From assembly GCF_963662255.1 (NCBI RefSeq), contig NC_085046.1, positions 143,173,762 through 143,237,761 on the forward strand: a stretch of 64,000 nucleotides of DNA. Reading direction: 5' to 3'. Positions within the stretch are counted from its first letter, which is position 1. Each line of letters starts with the position of its first letter. The position numbers were made by a program, and so were the translations under genes. The notes under the pieces are model-generated. The model saw only the letters and a program-made list of their open reading frames with translations. It searched no databases and was not told the DNA's origin. The DNA is from Cinclus cinclus. Lineage: Eukaryota; Chordata; Aves; Passeriformes; Cinclidae. Positions 62,601 through 64,000 of this stretch are shown here, one piece after another.

Positions 62601-64000
62601 CTTAAAAAATCTACCTGAACACAGGCCATGGGTTATTTGCCATACACAGACATATCTGAAACATCCAGCTGAAGAGATGGCTGGAGACCACGTGCACATC
62701 CCTGAAGTACTGGAGGCCAGGTGAGAGTTCCCTAGGACCACTAAGCTGGCCCCAGGCATCCTTGTCAGACAGTTGTTGTTAATGGCTGTTGCAGATGTAG
62801 AGAGATGGACAATTCATAGCATCCAGCTCAGGGGCATACTGCCACTATCTAGGTTAATTTTCGATACTGTGGAGAATCTGTCTTAAAAACTCAATTTGGA
62901 GATGAGAACTTTCCAGGATTATAAGATAATATTTTCTTTTTTTAAAAAAATTTTTTAAATTTTATTTTTCATGCTTAGTTCTGGAAGACTTTATCTCATA
63001 ATGATTTTTCAGATAATTAATGTTCTTTCTTTTATCTCTTCTTTCACTGCATGGAAGAATCAACCCCTGAACTTAGGGAAGGACATTGATTTTATAGGAA
63101 CACGGACAACAGGCGGGAAAGAAAACAATGTTTATATTGAAAAATCTTTGATCCAGCCTTCTTCACTCCTTGTCAGTTATGTGTTTCAGCCTCATGCTTG
63201 TTTGGGTGCTGTAGTCCTAATCCTCATTTTCAGAAACAGCTGTGTTACATTGGCAATACCTTCTTGACTCTGGAAACCAGAATGCTGACAGATAAACTTG
63301 TCCAGAAAGGAGAGCAGTGCACTTAAACTATAATCATCATGCGTCACTACAGCAGATCTTTAGAACCAAGGGAAGTGTTTTGATTTGCCCTCCATTTTCC
63401 ATAAAAAGCCAGAATGTTCTCCAGATATCAGACAATATAAAAAAATAATTACCTCAGTAGCCCAAATTTGCTTCTACTAAGTCATTTTGATGTAAGTTTC
63501 TCATCTAGCACTTGGAATGATCCTGTTTAAGATAGGATTCTTTGAAAATCTTAACATCAGGAAAGGTAAAATGGAATTAATAATCCAGTCTAATCCATGG
63601 TAGCACAATTTTGCCAAAGTTAAATGTCTCAAAAAATATGCAAAGCTCTCAACTGGTCTTCCCTTGATGAAAGATTTTGTAGACCATGACTAGTTTTGGG
63701 TTCTCTCTGTTAAAGCTCTTCTGAGACAGAGAGAAAAAGAACAAAGTCTTGTTAAGAACTATAAAGTATGCCACAAGATGTTCTATTAAGGAGACAACTG
63801 TATTAATGTAGCCTGTAATTTTAAAATATCTTCATGATAAACCTTGAAAGGTGACCATGAATAAAAAAGAAAAGAAGATGTCTGCAATAATAAAGTGCAT
63901 AATGTAAGTGGAGCAAGACTTGAAAATGTCTAAAAGCAGTTTTTAACAGTTTATCACACTAGAGCAGGGGTAAAAATTGATCACACACTGTAGGACTTGC
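59626..64000. other. Intergenic, nothing recognised
   Basis: AT-rich sequence right of the ERV, continuing to the window edge. The 62.0-62.8 kb part is somewhat more GC-rich, with no known motif or repeat that I can name. Short frames on both strands have no domain. Confidence 0.6.

Noticed and set aside
1..64000. CRISPR array, phage, operon, or defence-system signatures
   Set aside because: There are no regularly spaced repeats with unique spacers and no clustered long genes. Composition and repeats are those of a vertebrate genome.

Overview
This window looks like vertebrate nuclear DNA, most likely from a bird. The interspersed repeats are dominated by CR1-type LINE 3' ends, there are ERVL-like retroviral remnants, and the single convincing protein-coding gene is a vertebrate membrane adenylyl cyclase. 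A songbird is my best guess from the style of the LTRs, but that rests on memory of avian repeats and is an inference. Nearly all open reading frames in the window are chance or repeat-derived. I found no operon, phage, CRISPR array or defence system, and no tRNA or rRNA gene.

The gene is ADCY8 (Ca2+/calmodulin-stimulated adenylyl cyclase type 8), on the minus strand. Exon 1 (CDS part 43885-44811) encodes the cytosolic N-terminus with the calmodulin-binding helix plus membrane helices 1-5. Exon 2 (13297-13446) encodes helix 6 and the start of the linker to the first catalytic domain. Both junctions have GT/AG sites and the reading frame passes from one to the other in phase 0. Intron 1 is 30,438 bp. 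Everything left of 13297 is intron 2, which runs off the window; I saw no exon 3. The promoter and 5' UTR lie in a large CpG island (about 44430-46110). A second, smaller CpG island (about 41705-42190) sits 2 kb inside intron 1 and carries a 27-bp minisatellite.

The left 43 kb is intronic. It is AT-rich and holds about nine CR1 copies, several clustered at 30.4-38.7 kb, including a plus-strand CR1 inserted into a minus-strand one. It also holds a probable minus-strand retroviral 3' LTR with polypurine tract (about 3940-4640), microsatellites and small hairpins. The 38.7-47.7 kb zone around the promoter is nearly free of recognisable transposons.

The right part (46-64 kb) is upstream intergenic DNA with no host gene that I can support. 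It holds an old CR1-like segment (about 47750-48560), a solo ERVL-like LTR with an exact 5-bp target-site duplication (52544-53250), and a decayed ERV (about 57819-59625) with protease and reverse-transcriptase remnants broken by frameshifts and stops.
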